From: Nocardia sp. CDC159
GTDB lineage: Bacteria > Actinomycetota > Actinomycetes > Mycobacteriales > Mycobacteriaceae
DNA length: 64,000 bases
Direction of reading: 5' to 3'
Assembly (NCBI RefSeq): GCF_023740735.1
Contig: NZ_JAMRXH010000006.1
Coordinates: 310,001-374,000, forward strand
Under the pieces are notes generated by a model that made no database searches, was not told where the DNA came from, and saw nothing but the letters and a program-made list of their open reading frames with translations. Of this stretch, positions 46,169 to 55,127 are shown piece by piece (positions within the stretch are counted from its first letter, which is position 1; the number at the start of each line of letters is the position of its first letter). A program made the translations under genes and the position numbers.

Positions 46169-46489
46169 GTGGAAATGGGTCGTGACCAGGGGGAGCAGCC
46201 GGATCCCGCCGCGGGTGTGTACGCGATCTCGGTGGCGGCCGATCTCTCCGGTATAGGGGTGCAGACCCTGCGCCTCTACGAGCGCCACGGTCTGCTCAGC
46301 CCCGCCCGCAGTGCGGGCGGCACCCGGCGCTACAGCAGCAACGACCTGGCCCGGCTGCGCCGCATCGTGGCGCTGGTCCAGGACGGAGTCAACCTGGCGG
46401 GCGTCCGCCGCATCCTCGAATTGGAAGACGACAATGCCGCGCTGCGGGCAGCCAACCGCAACGGCGTTGCGTCCCAGGCCGATTCGTAG
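46169..46489 (+). CDS. MerR-family HTH regulator, HspR-like
   Basis: A 106-aa protein from GTG 46169 with ATAGGAGG just upstream. The winged helix is YAISVAADLSGIGVQTLRLY then ERHGLLSPARSAGGTRRYS and NDLARLRRIVALVQDGVNLA, as in HspR. It ends in a short helix (LELEDDNAALRAANR) without a ligand domain. HspR proteins repress chaperone genes at HAIR sites. No dnaK, clpB or hsp20 gene and no clear HAIR dyad is visible here, so targets are elsewhere or it is a divergent paralogue. Confidence 0.8.
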   Translation: MEMGRDQGEQPDPAAGVYAISVAADLSGIGVQTLRLYERHGLLSPARSAGGTRRYSSNDLARLRRIVALVQDGVNLAGVRRILELEDDNAALRAANRNGVASQADS

Positions 46490-46519
46490 CTGTGTCTTGA
46501 TTGTCCGATTATATATCAA

Positions 46520-46558
46520 GAGCCCGAAAAGCGCTGTAATACAGTGATTTTCGGGCTC
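46520..46558. terminator. Strong bidirectional terminator
   Basis: GAGCCCGAAAA (46520-46530) pairs perfectly with TTTTCGGGCTC (46548-46558). The loop contains a second stem CTGTA/TACAG. The A-tract and T-tract on either side of the stem make it a good terminator in both directions between the convergent HspR-like and DUF397 genes. Confidence 0.8.
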
Positions 46559-46578
46559 CCGTATGTGGTTGTTCGAGG

Positions 46579-46794
46579 CTACTGATTGAAGTAGCCGGTC
46601 TTCAGGCTCGAAGTGAAGGCGTCCCATTCGGCCGGGGTGAAGACAAGAGCGGGACCGGTCGGGTTTTTGGAGTCACGCACGCCGACCATATCCCCGTCGA
46701 GAAACGCGACCTCGACGCAGTCCTTGCCGCCTGCGCTACGGCTGCTCTTGAACCACGAGGCCTCCGACACGTCGACGATTCCCACCACGGTCAT
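46579..46794 (-). CDS. DUF397 protein
   Basis: A 71-aa member of DUF397, recognised by ASWFKSSRSAGGKDCVEVAF and VGVRDSKNPTGPALVFTPAE followed by WDAFTSSLK. These proteins accompany XRE-DUF5753 regulators in Streptomyces and Nocardia, often as dozens of paralogous pairs. Some pairs affect development or antibiotic production. The start overlaps the C-terminus of the XRE gene by 59 bp, so it is translationally coupled. It may act as a partner or antagonist of that regulator. Confidence 0.92.
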   Translation of the reverse strand: MTVVGIVDVSEASWFKSSRSAGGKDCVEVAFLDGDMVGVRDSKNPTGPALVFTPAEWDAFTSSLKTGYFNQ

Positions 46795-47683
46795 ACTCCT
46801 TAGCTACCTGCCGCAGCAGGTGTTTGCTCTCTGCCACGCTCAAAGCTACTCGTTGCACCCCTCCGAATGCTTCGCGATACCTCTCGACGCTGGTCGGTCG
46901 CTCGAGATACAGATCCCCGGCGAAGCATTCGATGTAAACGACCGATGGTTGGATAGGTTGCCCATCATGGCCCACGCCGAAGTCCAGGATCGTGAACGGC
47001 CCGGTCGCGATACCGAGAGGGAATCCTACTGAGTCCGGCAATATTCGAAGTGTCACGTTCATCGGCAGATCAGCGAGATGACGACACTGTGCGGCCATGA
47101 CCTTCGGCCCACCGACATTCTTGTACAGCACTCCTTCGTCGATGATCAGTTCCACATCGATGGGTGAGTGTCGACGAGTGATTCGCTTCTGTCGCATCCG
47201 GCGTACTTCGACGCGGCGCTGGAGCGCTTCTGGGGTGTCCTCTGTGAAGTACAACCGATCCAACGCACGCGCGTAGTTGGCCGTCTGGAAGAGTCCCGAA
47301 ATCATGTCTGTGCGGTAGATGCGCAACTTGTGCGCGTTGGCTTCGAGCCCGAGGCCTATGTCGAACGAGCCGAGGATGACATCCCCGAACTGCTGCCACC
47401 AGTTGGGCTCTCGGCTTTGGGCCGCGAGCATTTTCAGCACAGGAAGGAGGTCGTCGCGACTGTACAGCCCGCACAGCTTCTCGAGGTCTTCGTCATGAAT
47501 CTTCTTCGCCTCGCCGGTCTCGAGTCGCTGGAGCGTGCCGTCTCCGCGTCCGATGAGCCGGGCTGCCGTATGTATGGTCAGCCCGGTAGCTGAACGCATG
47601 TCCCGGAGCAGGTGCCCGAGTTGTCGGTGTGGTACGCCCACAGCCTCTTTCGGCCCCGCCTGCTCCTGCTTCCCATTACTCAT
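46736..47683 (-). CDS. XRE-family regulator with DUF5753
   Basis: A 315-aa protein. The N-terminal helix-turn-helix (residues about 20-75) has LGHLLRDMRSATGLTIHTAA and LIGRGDGTLQRLETGEAKKI. The DUF5753 domain fills the rest, with WWQQFGDVILGSFDIGLGLE, LRIYRTDMISGLFQTANYAR and YIECFAGDLYLERPTSVERY. GGGGAG lies 9 nt upstream of the ATG at 47683. It is partner of the DUF397 gene downstream. Third-position GC is lower than in the surrounding core genes, hinting at a transferred block. Confidence 0.92.
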   Translation of the reverse strand: MSNGKQEQAGPKEAVGVPHRQLGHLLRDMRSATGLTIHTAARLIGRGDGTLQRLETGEAKKIHDEDLEKLCGLYSRDDLLPVLKMLAAQSREPNWWQQFGDVILGSFDIGLGLEANAHKLRIYRTDMISGLFQTANYARALDRLYFTEDTPEALQRRVEVRRMRQKRITRRHSPIDVELIIDEGVLYKNVGGPKVMAAQCRHLADLPMNVTLRILPDSVGFPLGIATGPFTILDFGVGHDGQPIQPSVVYIECFAGDLYLERPTSVERYREAFGGVQRVALSVAESKHLLRQVAKEYDRGGNRRRVGGLVVQEQP

Positions 47684-47874
47684 GACTGATGCTCCCCGTC
47701 TGGATGATGGACCGTGCCATTCGTGGATCGTCCGCTGGGCAAACGCTCGAATCCCCCTCGATCAACCCAGCGGCTCATCCACTTTCGCTGTCGTTGTGAT
47801 TCAGTCGCGATGTACCGACGACCACCGATCCGCTCCAACCTCCCCACAAGGCGAGCAGATCCAACTTTACACAT
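47680..47874 (-). CDS. Possible 64-aa protein between protease and XRE gene
   Basis: The ATG at 47874 shares a base with the M48 stop (TGATG) and its stop overlaps the XRE start (ATGA). This tight packing on both sides is the main argument that it is translated. The peptide is basic (SARLVGRLERIGGRRYIATE, QRKWMSRWVDRGGFERL) with no recognised family and no ribosome binding site of its own. Codon use is not strongly GC-biased. It could be a spacer. Confidence 0.3.
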   Translation of the reverse strand: MCKVGSARLVGRLERIGGRRYIATESQRQRKWMSRWVDRGGFERLPSGRSTNGTVHHPDGEHQS

Positions 47875-48806
47875 CAATTAGAAGGAGATCTCGAAATCGG
47901 CTCTCGAGCAACATCGGCCAAAGCATGCATCCGGTCACGAATCCTGCGGACTCGCTGTGCTGCCGACGGGTGCGTAAGGGAGGCTGGCAGGCATTCGGCA
48001 GGGAGCTCGGATAGGTATCGCGCAAGCCCGAAGCCATATCCAAGCTCCACGGCCACTCGATCGGCGAAGAATTCCTGGCTCCAATGCAATTGCATCTGCA
48101 CCAGTTGGTGTAGTAGACAAGCCGCTGCCAGGCCGGTCGCTGTCGGCATTCCTACCGCAGGCGCCATCGCGGCCACGAAAGCCGCGAATGCCGCGGGTAC
48201 GAGGCCCGCCAGCGCTACGGCCCATGGCAGCGACATCCTGGCTCTGGCGGAGAGGTCGAGAAGAACGTCGACGGGCCCACCGAAAACGGCGCGAACAGGC
48301 ATGGCAGTCAACGTATCCAGGCTTCGGTAGAGGATTCCACCCAGCAAATGGTGGCCGAGTTCGTGGGCCAGCACGGCCCGGAGGCAGACCGAGTCGCCCC
48401 GCACCACTCCCGCCGATACGGCGATGACGCGGCGTGGCATAGCCCCGGCGCGCCGTTCGAGCGAGTACCGCAGCAACATCCGGTACGCGGATGGGCGCAG
48501 CGCGGCCACACGCTCGACCTCACGCCACGCCGACATCAGGATGTCACTCGCCTCGGCTTGCTCCGGTGGATGCCGAGCTGCAGAAAGGCCTTTCTCGTCG
48601 ACCAACCACGCCCGCTTCTCCTCGTGCACGACGTTCGCCCGCACAAACAGCACGAACAGCCAGGGCAGTACTCGCAGCGCGATCACGACCATCGTCGGCC
48701 ACCATCCGAGCCAAAGATGAATCGAACCCACAATCGCGGCGGTGGCTGCCGACCATGGCAAGAGCAGCAGCAACCGTGCACTACCGAACCCACCCGCAGC
48801 CACCAC
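47874..48806 (-). CDS. Membrane M48-family metalloprotease (M56/HtpX-like)
   Basis: About 310 aa starting at a GTG. The zinc motif is AVLAHELGHHLLGGIL and the third ligand is probably in WSQEFFADRVAVELGYG. Two N-terminal helices (SARLLLLLPWSAATAAIVGS, WWPTMVVIALRVLPWLFVLF) and a further hydrophobic pair after the active site place the catalytic site at the membrane. Such proteases remove misfolded membrane proteins or cleave regulators. It is the first gene of a minus-strand cluster with the XRE/DUF397 pair. The start is uncertain. Confidence 0.8.
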   Translation of the reverse strand: MVAAGGFGSARLLLLLPWSAATAAIVGSIHLWLGWWPTMVVIALRVLPWLFVLFVRANVVHEEKRAWLVDEKGLSAARHPPEQAEASDILMSAWREVERVAALRPSAYRMLLRYSLERRAGAMPRRVIAVSAGVVRGDSVCLRAVLAHELGHHLLGGILYRSLDTLTAMPVRAVFGGPVDVLLDLSARARMSLPWAVALAGLVPAAFAAFVAAMAPAVGMPTATGLAAACLLHQLVQMQLHWSQEFFADRVAVELGYGFGLARYLSELPAECLPASLTHPSAAQRVRRIRDRMHALADVAREPISRSPSN

Positions 48807-49031
48807 GACGCCCGGATCGGCGCGCCCGGAGCCGGTGGAACGAAACTCATGGCCGCGCTCGCCTTCAAACCATTGACCGATATGTCACGGCCCAAGGTAC
48901 GTACGGCGAAAGGCCGGGGCATCGGATGAAAGTCGCATTCACGCGCAACCTGGGTCGCACGGCGCGACCGATGGGTCAACCAGGGGGTTGGATGCGTTAC
49001 CGCTCGGATGTTTTCGTGTTCGGAAAACCCA

Positions 49032-49541
49032 TCACGGCGGGGAGAACCGCCAAGCGGTGTGCCGTGGACGCGGATCACCATGGCCGACCGTCCGGGTAAC
49101 CAGCACCCGGTCCAATCCGAGACGGAACAGATGCGCGTCGTCCTCGGGAGCCGCGACATCGAACGTGGACCGTTCGGCGACGTACAGATCCGCCACGGCT
49201 CGCCGTACACCCACGTCCACAACGTTCTCGGCTCGCCCCGTGCAGTAGAAGGCATCCTCGTTGTCATCACACGGGAACGAGTGCAATGAGTACCGCCCAT
49301 CCCGATGCAGATCATCCCGTTTCGGCCCCGGCACGATGAACGCATACAGCTCATCCGGCGCGCCCCGCGCGCCGCCCTCGGGGAACAGCAGCGGGCATAT
49401 CGGATGAATGCGCGGCCCTCCATCACGGCGAACGGTAGCCAGAAACCCCAGCCCGACACCGACTTGGTACAGCAAGGCCCGCCCAGCATCGGCAAGATCG
49501 GGACGACTCCGCTGAAATTCACTCCAATTCACCACGGCCAC
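49032..49541 (-). CDS. Pyridoxamine 5'-phosphate oxidase-fold protein
   Basis: About 169 aa with a split-barrel FMN/F420-binding fold. Recognisable stretches are NWSEFQRSRPDLADAGRALL, LGFLATVRRDGGPRIHPICP and LYAFIVPGPKRDDLHRDGRY followed by SLHSFPCDDNEDAFYCTGRA. The family includes FMN- and F420-binding reductases and heme-degrading enzymes; the cofactor is not decidable from sequence. GTG 49541 is chosen because the family usually begins a few residues before the NW/TW motif; an ATG at 49580 is in frame. Confidence 0.8.
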   Translation of the reverse strand: MAVVNWSEFQRSRPDLADAGRALLYQVGVGLGFLATVRRDGGPRIHPICPLLFPEGGARGAPDELYAFIVPGPKRDDLHRDGRYSLHSFPCDDNEDAFYCTGRAENVVDVGVRRAVADLYVAERSTFDVAAPEDDAHLFRLGLDRVLVTRTVGHGDPRPRHTAWRFSPP

Positions 49542-49867
49542 AAGTGTTTCAGAGCCGACGATCCGACATCGAAGATTCATGCCAACCACTCGAGGACCAG
49601 ACGCCGAGCCGCTGCGCGGCCCGCGGCATTGTCGAGAACCACCTGACTGTCGGCCGGGGCCGCACACCACACCCGACGGGCGGGAAACTATATGGGCTGC
49701 AATCGATGTCGGGTAACCCCGCGCCCCCGCAGCGTGCCGGGGACGGCGAGCAGGCGGCGCGCCCGTGACCGATACACCTAGTCCTGGCCCGGAACTGGGA
49801 CGAGCTGTGATGGCGTAGAGTCGAGGCAACGAGGTCGTCGAGACCTTCCAAACAAAGGACCAACCAG

Positions 49868-50011
49868 TTGTCCGATAAATCTCCGCGTAGCAAGATGTCC
49901 AAGGCTCAGGGCAAATCCCTGAAAGAGAAACGAGCGGAGAAGAAGGCCAAGTCGGCCACCCCGCAACCTGGAATCGAAGGCTCCGAGAAGAAGATCAAGA
50001 AGCGCGGATAA
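49868..50011 (+). CDS. 47-aa lysine-rich conserved small protein
   Basis: A short frame starting at TTG with AAAGGA about 8 nt upstream. The peptide SDKSPRSKMSKAQGKSLKEK continues with RAEKKAKSATPQPGIEGSEK and ends KKIKKRG. About a third of residues are lysine or arginine. Small basic proteins with the SDKSPR...GKSLKEKRAEKK pattern are widespread in actinobacteria; function is unknown, nucleic-acid binding is possible. A TAGAGT -10-like hexamer lies at 49816-49821. It converges on the sigma factor gene. Confidence 0.7.
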   Translation: MSDKSPRSKMSKAQGKSLKEKRAEKKAKSATPQPGIEGSEKKIKKRG

Positions 50012-50027
50012 CCTGCCCTGCCCGCGC

Positions 50028-50069
50028 CGAGGATGGTCTGGACTGGGGGGCCAAGTCGGTCCATCCTCG
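50028..50069. terminator. Two-stage hairpin between convergent genes
   Basis: CGAGGATGG (50028-50036) pairs with CCATCCTCG (50061-50069), and an inner GACT/AGTC stem follows. It lies between the small basic protein and the sigma factor stop and could terminate both. Confidence 0.5.
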
Positions 50070-50079
50070 CCGCGGTCGA

Positions 50080-51138
50080 CTACTCGAGGTAGTCGTGCAG
50101 TAATCGCGAACGGGATGGGTGACGCAGTTTCGACATCGTCTTCGATTCGATCTGCCGGATCCGCTCCCGAGTGACGCCGTAGACCTTCCCGACGTCGTCG
50201 AGGGTTCGAGGCTGCCCATCACCCAGGCCGTAACGCAGGCGCATGATACCGGCTTCGCGCTCGCTGAGCGTGTCGAGCACCACCTGCAGTTGCTCCTGCA
50301 GCAGGGTGAACCCCACCGCCTCGACCGCGACGACGGCCTCGGAGTCTTCGATGAAGTCGCCGATCTGGCCGGCGCCCTCGTCACCGATCGGCTGATCCAA
50401 CGATATCGGCTCCCGTGCGATCTGCCGGATCTCCAGCACTCTCGCGGGGGTGATACCCAATTCCCCGGCCAGCTCTACCGCGGTGGCCTCGCGGCCCAGC
50501 TGCTGAAACAGATCGCGCTGCACACGTCCGAGTCTGTTGACGATCTCCACCATGTGCACGGGGATGCGGATCGTGCGAGCCTGGTCGGCCATCGCGCGAG
50601 AAATCGCCTGACGAATCCACCACGTGGCATAGGTCGAGAACTTGAACCCCCTACTGTAGTCGAACTTTTCGACCGCCCGCAGCAGGCCCAGATTGCCCTC
50701 CTGGATCAAGTCGAGAAACGCCATCCCCCGCCCGGTGTACCGCTTGGCGATCGATACCACCAAGCGCAGATTCGCCTCGAGCAGATGATCCTTCGCACGG
50801 ACACCATCCAGCACGATCCAGGACAGATCTCGGCACTGTGCCGCATCGAGACCCGATGGCACCTCGGACTCGACCCGCAGCTTCTCCGCCGCATACAGTC
50901 CGACCTCGATCCGAACCGCCAGATCGACCTCTTCGGCCGCGGAGAGCAGCGGAACTCGCCCGATCTGCTTCAGATATACCCGTATCGAGTCCCCACCAGC
51001 GGTGAGCTCTGCTTCCTTCCGAGCCCGACGCAGTGTCGGGGACTCGTCCTCGTCCCACACATCGTCGCCGGCGTCAGTTTGTTCGGCAAGAGCGCCGGTA
51101 GGATCTCGGTCGTCCGTGTCGCTTGCGGTCGTCGCCAC
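50080..51138 (-). CDS. Group 2 sigma-70 factor, SigB-like
   Basis: A 352-aa sigma factor. The start is GTG 51138, where GGAGAGG lies 6 nt upstream; a longer ATG at 51168 lacks a ribosome binding site. It has region 1.2 ([20 protein letters not shown]), region 2 with the -10-reading [20 protein letters not shown] and [20 protein letters not shown], and region 3. Region 4 contains [20 protein letters not shown] and the recognition helix [20 protein letters not shown]. There is no long region 1.1, which fits SigB rather than SigA (HrdB). The N-terminal 65 residues are acidic. It probably reads stress/stationary-phase promoters. Confidence 0.9.
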   Translation of the reverse strand: MATTASDTDDRDPTGALAEQTDAGDDVWDEDESPTLRRARKEAELTAGGDSIRVYLKQIGRVPLLSAAEEVDLAVRIEVGLYAAEKLRVESEVPSGLDAAQCRDLSWIVLDGVRAKDHLLEANLRLVVSIAKRYTGRGMAFLDLIQEGNLGLLRAVEKFDYSRGFKFSTYATWWIRQAISRAMADQARTIRIPVHMVEIVNRLGRVQRDLFQQLGREATAVELAGELGITPARVLEIRQIAREPISLDQPIGDEGAGQIGDFIEDSEAVVAVEAVGFTLLQEQLQVVLDTLSEREAGIMRLRYGLGDGQPRTLDDVGKVYGVTRERIRQIESKTMSKLRHPSRSRLLHDYLE

Positions 51139-51242
51139 ATTCGCCTCTCCGGGAGATTCGGGTGGCATCGCGATTCGACAAACAGGACCGCAGAGGCCTC
51201 GAGCAGCTCGGCAATCACCGGAACCACCAACCAGCCTACTCG

Positions 51243-52199
51243 TCAACAGACGGTAGGGCGCGCGACCATCGCATGGCGGTACGCGTTGGGGGTCACGCCG
51301 ACGGTGCGCTTGAAGTTGTCTCGGAACGCGGTCGGTGAGCCGAAGCCCACTTGGGCGCCGATGCGGTCGACGGTGTGGTCGGTCGTTTCCAGCAGGTGCT
51401 GGGCACGGCGGATGCGGGCGCGATGCAGCCAGCGCAGTGGCGTGGTACCGACCTGGGAGCGAAACTGGCGCAACAGAGTTCGCGTGCTGGTGCCCGCCTC
51501 GGCCGCGATATCGGCGATGGTGAGGTCGCGGGACAGGTTGTCCTGTAACCACAGCAGCAGCGGCTCCAGGGTGGCGCCGTGCGGTGCGGGCGGGTGCGGC
51601 TGGACGATGAACTGTGCCTGGCCGCCCTCGCGTTCGAGCGGCATCACCGACAGCCGGGCGGCGTCGGCCGCTACGGCCGAGCCGTAGTCGCGACGGATCA
51701 GGTGTAGGCACAGGTCCAATCCGGCGGAGGCGCCGGCGGAGGTGAGAATCTGGCCGTTGTCCACATAAAGCACCCCCGGATCGACCTCGACCCGCGGGTA
51801 GCTGGCCGCCAGCAGATCGGTCACGGCCCAGTGCGTTGTCGCTCGCAGCCCGTCCAGCAGGCCGGTGGCTGCCAGGGGGAATGTCCCGGTGCAGATGGAG
51901 GCGATCCTCGTGCCCGTTGCCGCGGCAGCCAGGATCGCGTCTCGCACGGTGGGCGACAGCGGCGCGATCGGGTCGGCGACCCCCGGGACGATCACGGTAT
52001 CCGCCTCGGCCACCGCGTCGAGGCCCCACGGCGCGCGCAGGACGAACGCGCCCGCATCCACCTCCGGCCGCTCGGCGCAGATGCGGACGCGATAGGCGCG
52101 GCGGCCGTCCGGTAGGCGAGTGCGGTCGAAAACCTCGACCGGAGTGGACAAATCGAACGGGATCACGCCGTCCAGAGCCAGGACTGCGACAGTGTGCAT
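51243..52199 (-). CDS. GlxA-family regulator (DJ-1/PfpI-like domain plus AraC HTH)
   Basis: A 318-aa protein. The N-terminal 180 residues are a DJ-1/PfpI-type domain, with [20 protein letters not shown] and the elbow [20 protein letters not shown] holding the cysteine. The AraC-type HTH follows with [20 protein letters not shown] and [20 protein letters not shown]. GlxA-type regulators respond to unknown ligands, in Streptomyces to development or antibiotics. Its target is not evident. Confidence 0.9.
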   Translation of the reverse strand: MHTVAVLALDGVIPFDLSTPVEVFDRTRLPDGRRAYRVRICAERPEVDAGAFVLRAPWGLDAVAEADTVIVPGVADPIAPLSPTVRDAILAAAATGTRIASICTGTFPLAATGLLDGLRATTHWAVTDLLAASYPRVEVDPGVLYVDNGQILTSAGASAGLDLCLHLIRRDYGSAVAADAARLSVMPLEREGGQAQFIVQPHPPAPHGATLEPLLLWLQDNLSRDLTIADIAAEAGTSTRTLLRQFRSQVGTTPLRWLHRARIRRAQHLLETTDHTVDRIGAQVGFGSPTAFRDNFKRTVGVTPNAYRHAMVARPTVC

Positions 52200-52412
52200 G
52201 GCGTGAAACTACCCCATCGCCGGGTCCGCGCCATGACTGCGAATGTGCATGTAAGGGCCGGGCTAGGCTACGAAAACCGTGGCGCGACCGGTTGATTCGC
52301 CCTGGCGTTTTTCCGTGGGGATATGACAGAAATGCCACTGGGGCGCGCCCCGGCGGGGAGATACCTTCGTGACCGATCCAGCCCCGAGCGCACCACGAGG
52401 AGTCACCCGACC

Positions 52413-52835
52413 ATGAATTCCGCCGTCACCAATGTCGTTGCGCCGCTTCTGATCGGCGTCTTGTATGCCCTGTTGATGTCGCTGATCCGGGAACCACATC
52501 GGCGCACTTTCAACGCGATCATGGTCGCCGGAGCGGGGGCGGCCTATCTCAGTGGCGGCGGCCTCGGGGGATGGGAGTACCTGCTCACCGCCGTCATCAC
52601 CTACTGCGCGTTCCGCGGCCTCCAGTCGTGGCGGTTCATCGGAATCGCTTGGCTGCTGCACAGCGCGGTCGATGTGTGGCACCACCTCGAGGGCCATCCG
52701 ATTGTGCCCTTCGCCCACGATTCTTCGCTCGGCTGCGCGGTCTGCGACCCTGTGATCGCGCTCTGGTGCCTGCGCGGTGGTCCCGATCTGCTCGCCTCGG
52801 CCCGCGGTCGTAGCCGCTCATCCGGCCGGGTATAA
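52413..52835 (+). CDS. DUF6010-like small membrane protein
   Basis: A 140-aa protein with four hydrophobic segments: [18 protein letters not shown], a Gly-rich [20 protein letters not shown], a segment around [20 protein letters not shown] and a short one around [10 protein letters not shown]. Histidines and acidic residues cluster in [20 protein letters not shown], a possible metal or catalytic patch. GAGGAG about 9 nt upstream supports the ATG at 52413. Function is unknown. Confidence 0.75.
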   Translation: MNSAVTNVVAPLLIGVLYALLMSLIREPHRRTFNAIMVAGAGAAYLSGGGLGGWEYLLTAVITYCAFRGLQSWRFIGIAWLLHSAVDVWHHLEGHPIVPFAHDSSLGCAVCDPVIALWCLRGGPDLLASARGRSRSSGRV

Positions 52836-53044
52836 GGGCGCGGCAATCACGTCAGAACCACCTCTAGGTGGGCTCGACGGGGGTTTCGTTCTTGGTAGTC
52901 CGCACTGTGGAGCAGGTCGTTGGTCATCTGGACGCCGGATGCTGTGACCTGCGGTTAATTTTCCGCAAATCCGGGAAATACCCCGATGCACGTGTACCAG
53001 GTAACGAGCAAAGCTCCACGACTGCGATTCGAAGGAGGATTCTC

Positions 53045-53275
53045 ATGCGATTCGCCAAGGTAGGTGCTTTGGCTGTGGCGCTGGCGGGTGCGTTCCTGGC
53101 CGGGACCGGCGTCGCACAGGCCGAGGAATCCGTTGTGGTGACCAGCGAATTGCTGGGCTGCGCGGCCAAAGCCTCGATGGACACATCCATCCTGCATACG
53201 GTCCAGCCCGGCCAGTCGGTGACCATTTCCGACGAGTTGGCCGCTGAACTGCGCCAAATGAATTGTCCGATGTGA
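53045..53275 (+). CDS. Small secreted protein, 76 aa
   Basis: The signal peptide RFAKVGALAVALAGAFLAGT is followed by GVAQA and probable cleavage before EE. The mature part is about 50 residues with two cysteines (LLGCAAKA and MNCPM), which may form one disulfide. AAGGAGG sits about 6 nt before the ATG. It is similar in style to small secreted proteins of Nocardia and mycobacteria; function is unknown. Confidence 0.75.
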   Translation: MRFAKVGALAVALAGAFLAGTGVAQAEESVVVTSELLGCAAKASMDTSILHTVQPGQSVTISDELAAELRQMNCPM

Positions 53276-53283
53276 CCTGGGAT

Positions 53284-53317
53284 CCGGTTGTCCTGGCCCG
53301 CGGGCCAGGACAACCGG
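53284..53317. terminator. 34-bp perfect palindrome
   Basis: The sequence is its own reverse complement: arms begin CCGGTTGTCCTGGCCC. It lies 9 bp after the stop of the small secreted protein and is probably its terminator; without a loop it may also form a cruciform. Confidence 0.6.
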
Positions 53318-53413
53318 TCATCTCGTGGCAGTTTCACGCTCCACCATCCGGTGGATGCGCTACCGGCCGCGCGGTGGTTCCGCCGAACACCGTGCCTCGG
53401 CGAGGCTCGGAGT

Positions 53414-54292
53414 ATGGAATCGGTTGTCCACGCACGAGGTTTGCGCAAGGCGTATCGGGGAGTCGCGGCGGTCGACGGGGTCGATCTGACGGTCGAGCGC
53501 GGCGAGGTGTTCGCGCTGCTCGGGCCCAATGGCGCGGGTAAGACGACGACCATCGAAATACTCGAGGGCTACCGCCGCCGGGACGCGGGGGAGCTGCGGG
53601 TGCTCGGAGTCGACCCCGGCCGGGCCGACGCGCGCTGGCGGGCCCGGATCGGAGTGGTCGTGCAGCAGGCCGGTGATGCGGGGGAGCTGACCGTGCGGGA
53701 GGTGATCGAACACTTCGCGCTGTACTACCCGGACGCTCGCGATCCATGGGATGTTGCCCGGCTCGTCGGCCTCACCGACCGGTGGCGTACGCGGGTGCAC
53801 AAACTGTCCGGTGGGCAACGGCGGCGGCTCGATGTGGCGCTCGGCATCATCGGCAGGCCCGAACTGCTCTTTCTGGACGAGCCGACCACCGGATTCGATC
53901 CGGCCGCGCGGCGGCGGTTCTGGGAGGTGGTGCGCATGCTGGCCGCCGAGGGCGGCACCGTCCTGCTCACCACGCACTATCTCGAGGAGGCCGAGGCGCT
54001 CGCCGATCGGGTGGCGGTGATCGTCGACGGCCGGATCATCGCCGTGGGGCGGCCGGACGAACTGGGCGGCCGTCGCCGAAATCTGGCGTCCGTGCACTGG
54101 CGGGAGAACGGCACCGAGCGCGTCGCGCGGACCGGTGAACCGACACGAGCCGTGCTGGACCTCCACGCCCGAGTCGGCGGCGAGATCCCCGCCCTACAGG
54201 TTCGGCGTCCTACCTTGGAGGACATCTACCTCGAACTCATCGGCGCCCCAGGCGATGTCGCCCGTGCTGACCGCGAGGAGGCCGCGGTATGA
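53414..54292 (+). CDS. ABC-2 type exporter, ATP-binding subunit
   Basis: A 292-aa ATPase. Walker A is LLGPNGAGKTTTIEILEG, the Q-loop is in VVVQQAGD, the signature is [18 protein letters not shown], Walker B is LLFLDEPTTGFDP and the switch histidine is in LLTTHYLEE. A C-terminal accessory region follows. Multidrug or lipid exporters of the DrrA type have this layout. ATGA overlaps join it to the permease. Substrate is unknown. Confidence 0.93.
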   Translation: MESVVHARGLRKAYRGVAAVDGVDLTVERGEVFALLGPNGAGKTTTIEILEGYRRRDAGELRVLGVDPGRADARWRARIGVVVQQAGDAGELTVREVIEHFALYYPDARDPWDVARLVGLTDRWRTRVHKLSGGQRRRLDVALGIIGRPELLFLDEPTTGFDPAARRRFWEVVRMLAAEGGTVLLTTHYLEEAEALADRVAVIVDGRIIAVGRPDELGGRRRNLASVHWRENGTERVARTGEPTRAVLDLHARVGGEIPALQVRRPTLEDIYLELIGAPGDVARADREEAAV

Positions 54293-55107
54293 CCACGACG
54301 GCACGACTGCCCTCGCCGTGGCGGGTGGGCCTCGCGCGGGGCGGGCTCGAGCTGAAACAGTTCTTCCGCGAGCGAGATTCCGTCGTCTTCACCTTCGCAC
54401 TGCCCATCGTGCTGTTCGTCTTGTTCAGTGCGGTTTTCGGGGAAACGGACATCGGCGGGACGGTGCCCTACACCCAGGCCCTGCTGCCCGCGATGATCAC
54501 CGCCGGACTCGCCTCCACCACACTGGTGAATCTCGCGATCTGGATCGCGGTCGATCGCGACAACAACACCCTGCGGCGGCTGGTCACCACGCCGATGTCC
54601 CGGCTCTCCTATTTCCTCGGCAAGATCATCATGGTGATCGTCGTCGGCGCGTTGGAAACCCTTGCGCTGGTGGGGATCGGCGTGGTCGGTTACGGGGTGG
54701 AGCTGCCGTCGACTCCGCAGCGATGGTTCACCTTCGCCTGGGTCGGCGTGCTCGCGTTGGCGACCTTCGGCGTGCTCGGTGTCGCACTGTCGAGCCTGCC
54801 CCGCAGTGCACGGTCGGCCGCCGCCGTGGTGAATGTGCCGGTGCTGCTGTTGCTGTTCGTCTCCGGCATCTATGTGCCGCTGACGATGCTGCCCGACTGG
54901 CTGCAGGACGCGTCCGGGATCTTTCCGCTGCGCTGGGTGGGGCAGGGGCTGCGCTCGGCGTTTCTCCCGGATGCCGTGGCCGCGCGGACCGAGGCCGGAA
55001 ACGGCTGGGAGCATGCGCGGGTGCTGACGATGTTGGTGGCCTGGTTCATGATCGGGCTGGTGGCGTGCCTGACCACGTTCCGGTGGAAGCGCCGGGGCGA
55101 CGGCTGA
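54289..55107 (+). CDS. ABC-2 type exporter, permease subunit
   Basis: A 272-aa membrane protein with six helices. The first is in SVVFTFALPIVLFVLFSAVF, after the short amphipathic FFRERD that contacts the ATPase. The family end motif lies in ILPDWLQDASGIFPLRWVGQ (starting MLPDW). Two copies with two ATPases would form the exporter. It overlaps the ATPase gene by 4 bp and is followed 20 bp later by the histidine kinase. Confidence 0.92.
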   Translation: MTTTARLPSPWRVGLARGGLELKQFFRERDSVVFTFALPIVLFVLFSAVFGETDIGGTVPYTQALLPAMITAGLASTTLVNLAIWIAVDRDNNTLRRLVTTPMSRLSYFLGKIIMVIVVGALETLALVGIGVVGYGVELPSTPQRWFTFAWVGVLALATFGVLGVALSSLPRSARSAAAVVNVPVLLLLFVSGIYVPLTMLPDWLQDASGIFPLRWVGQGLRSAFLPDAVAARTEAGNGWEHARVLTMLVAWFMIGLVACLTTFRWKRRGDG

Positions 55108-55127
55108 AACCTCGTAGGCTGCCGGTG

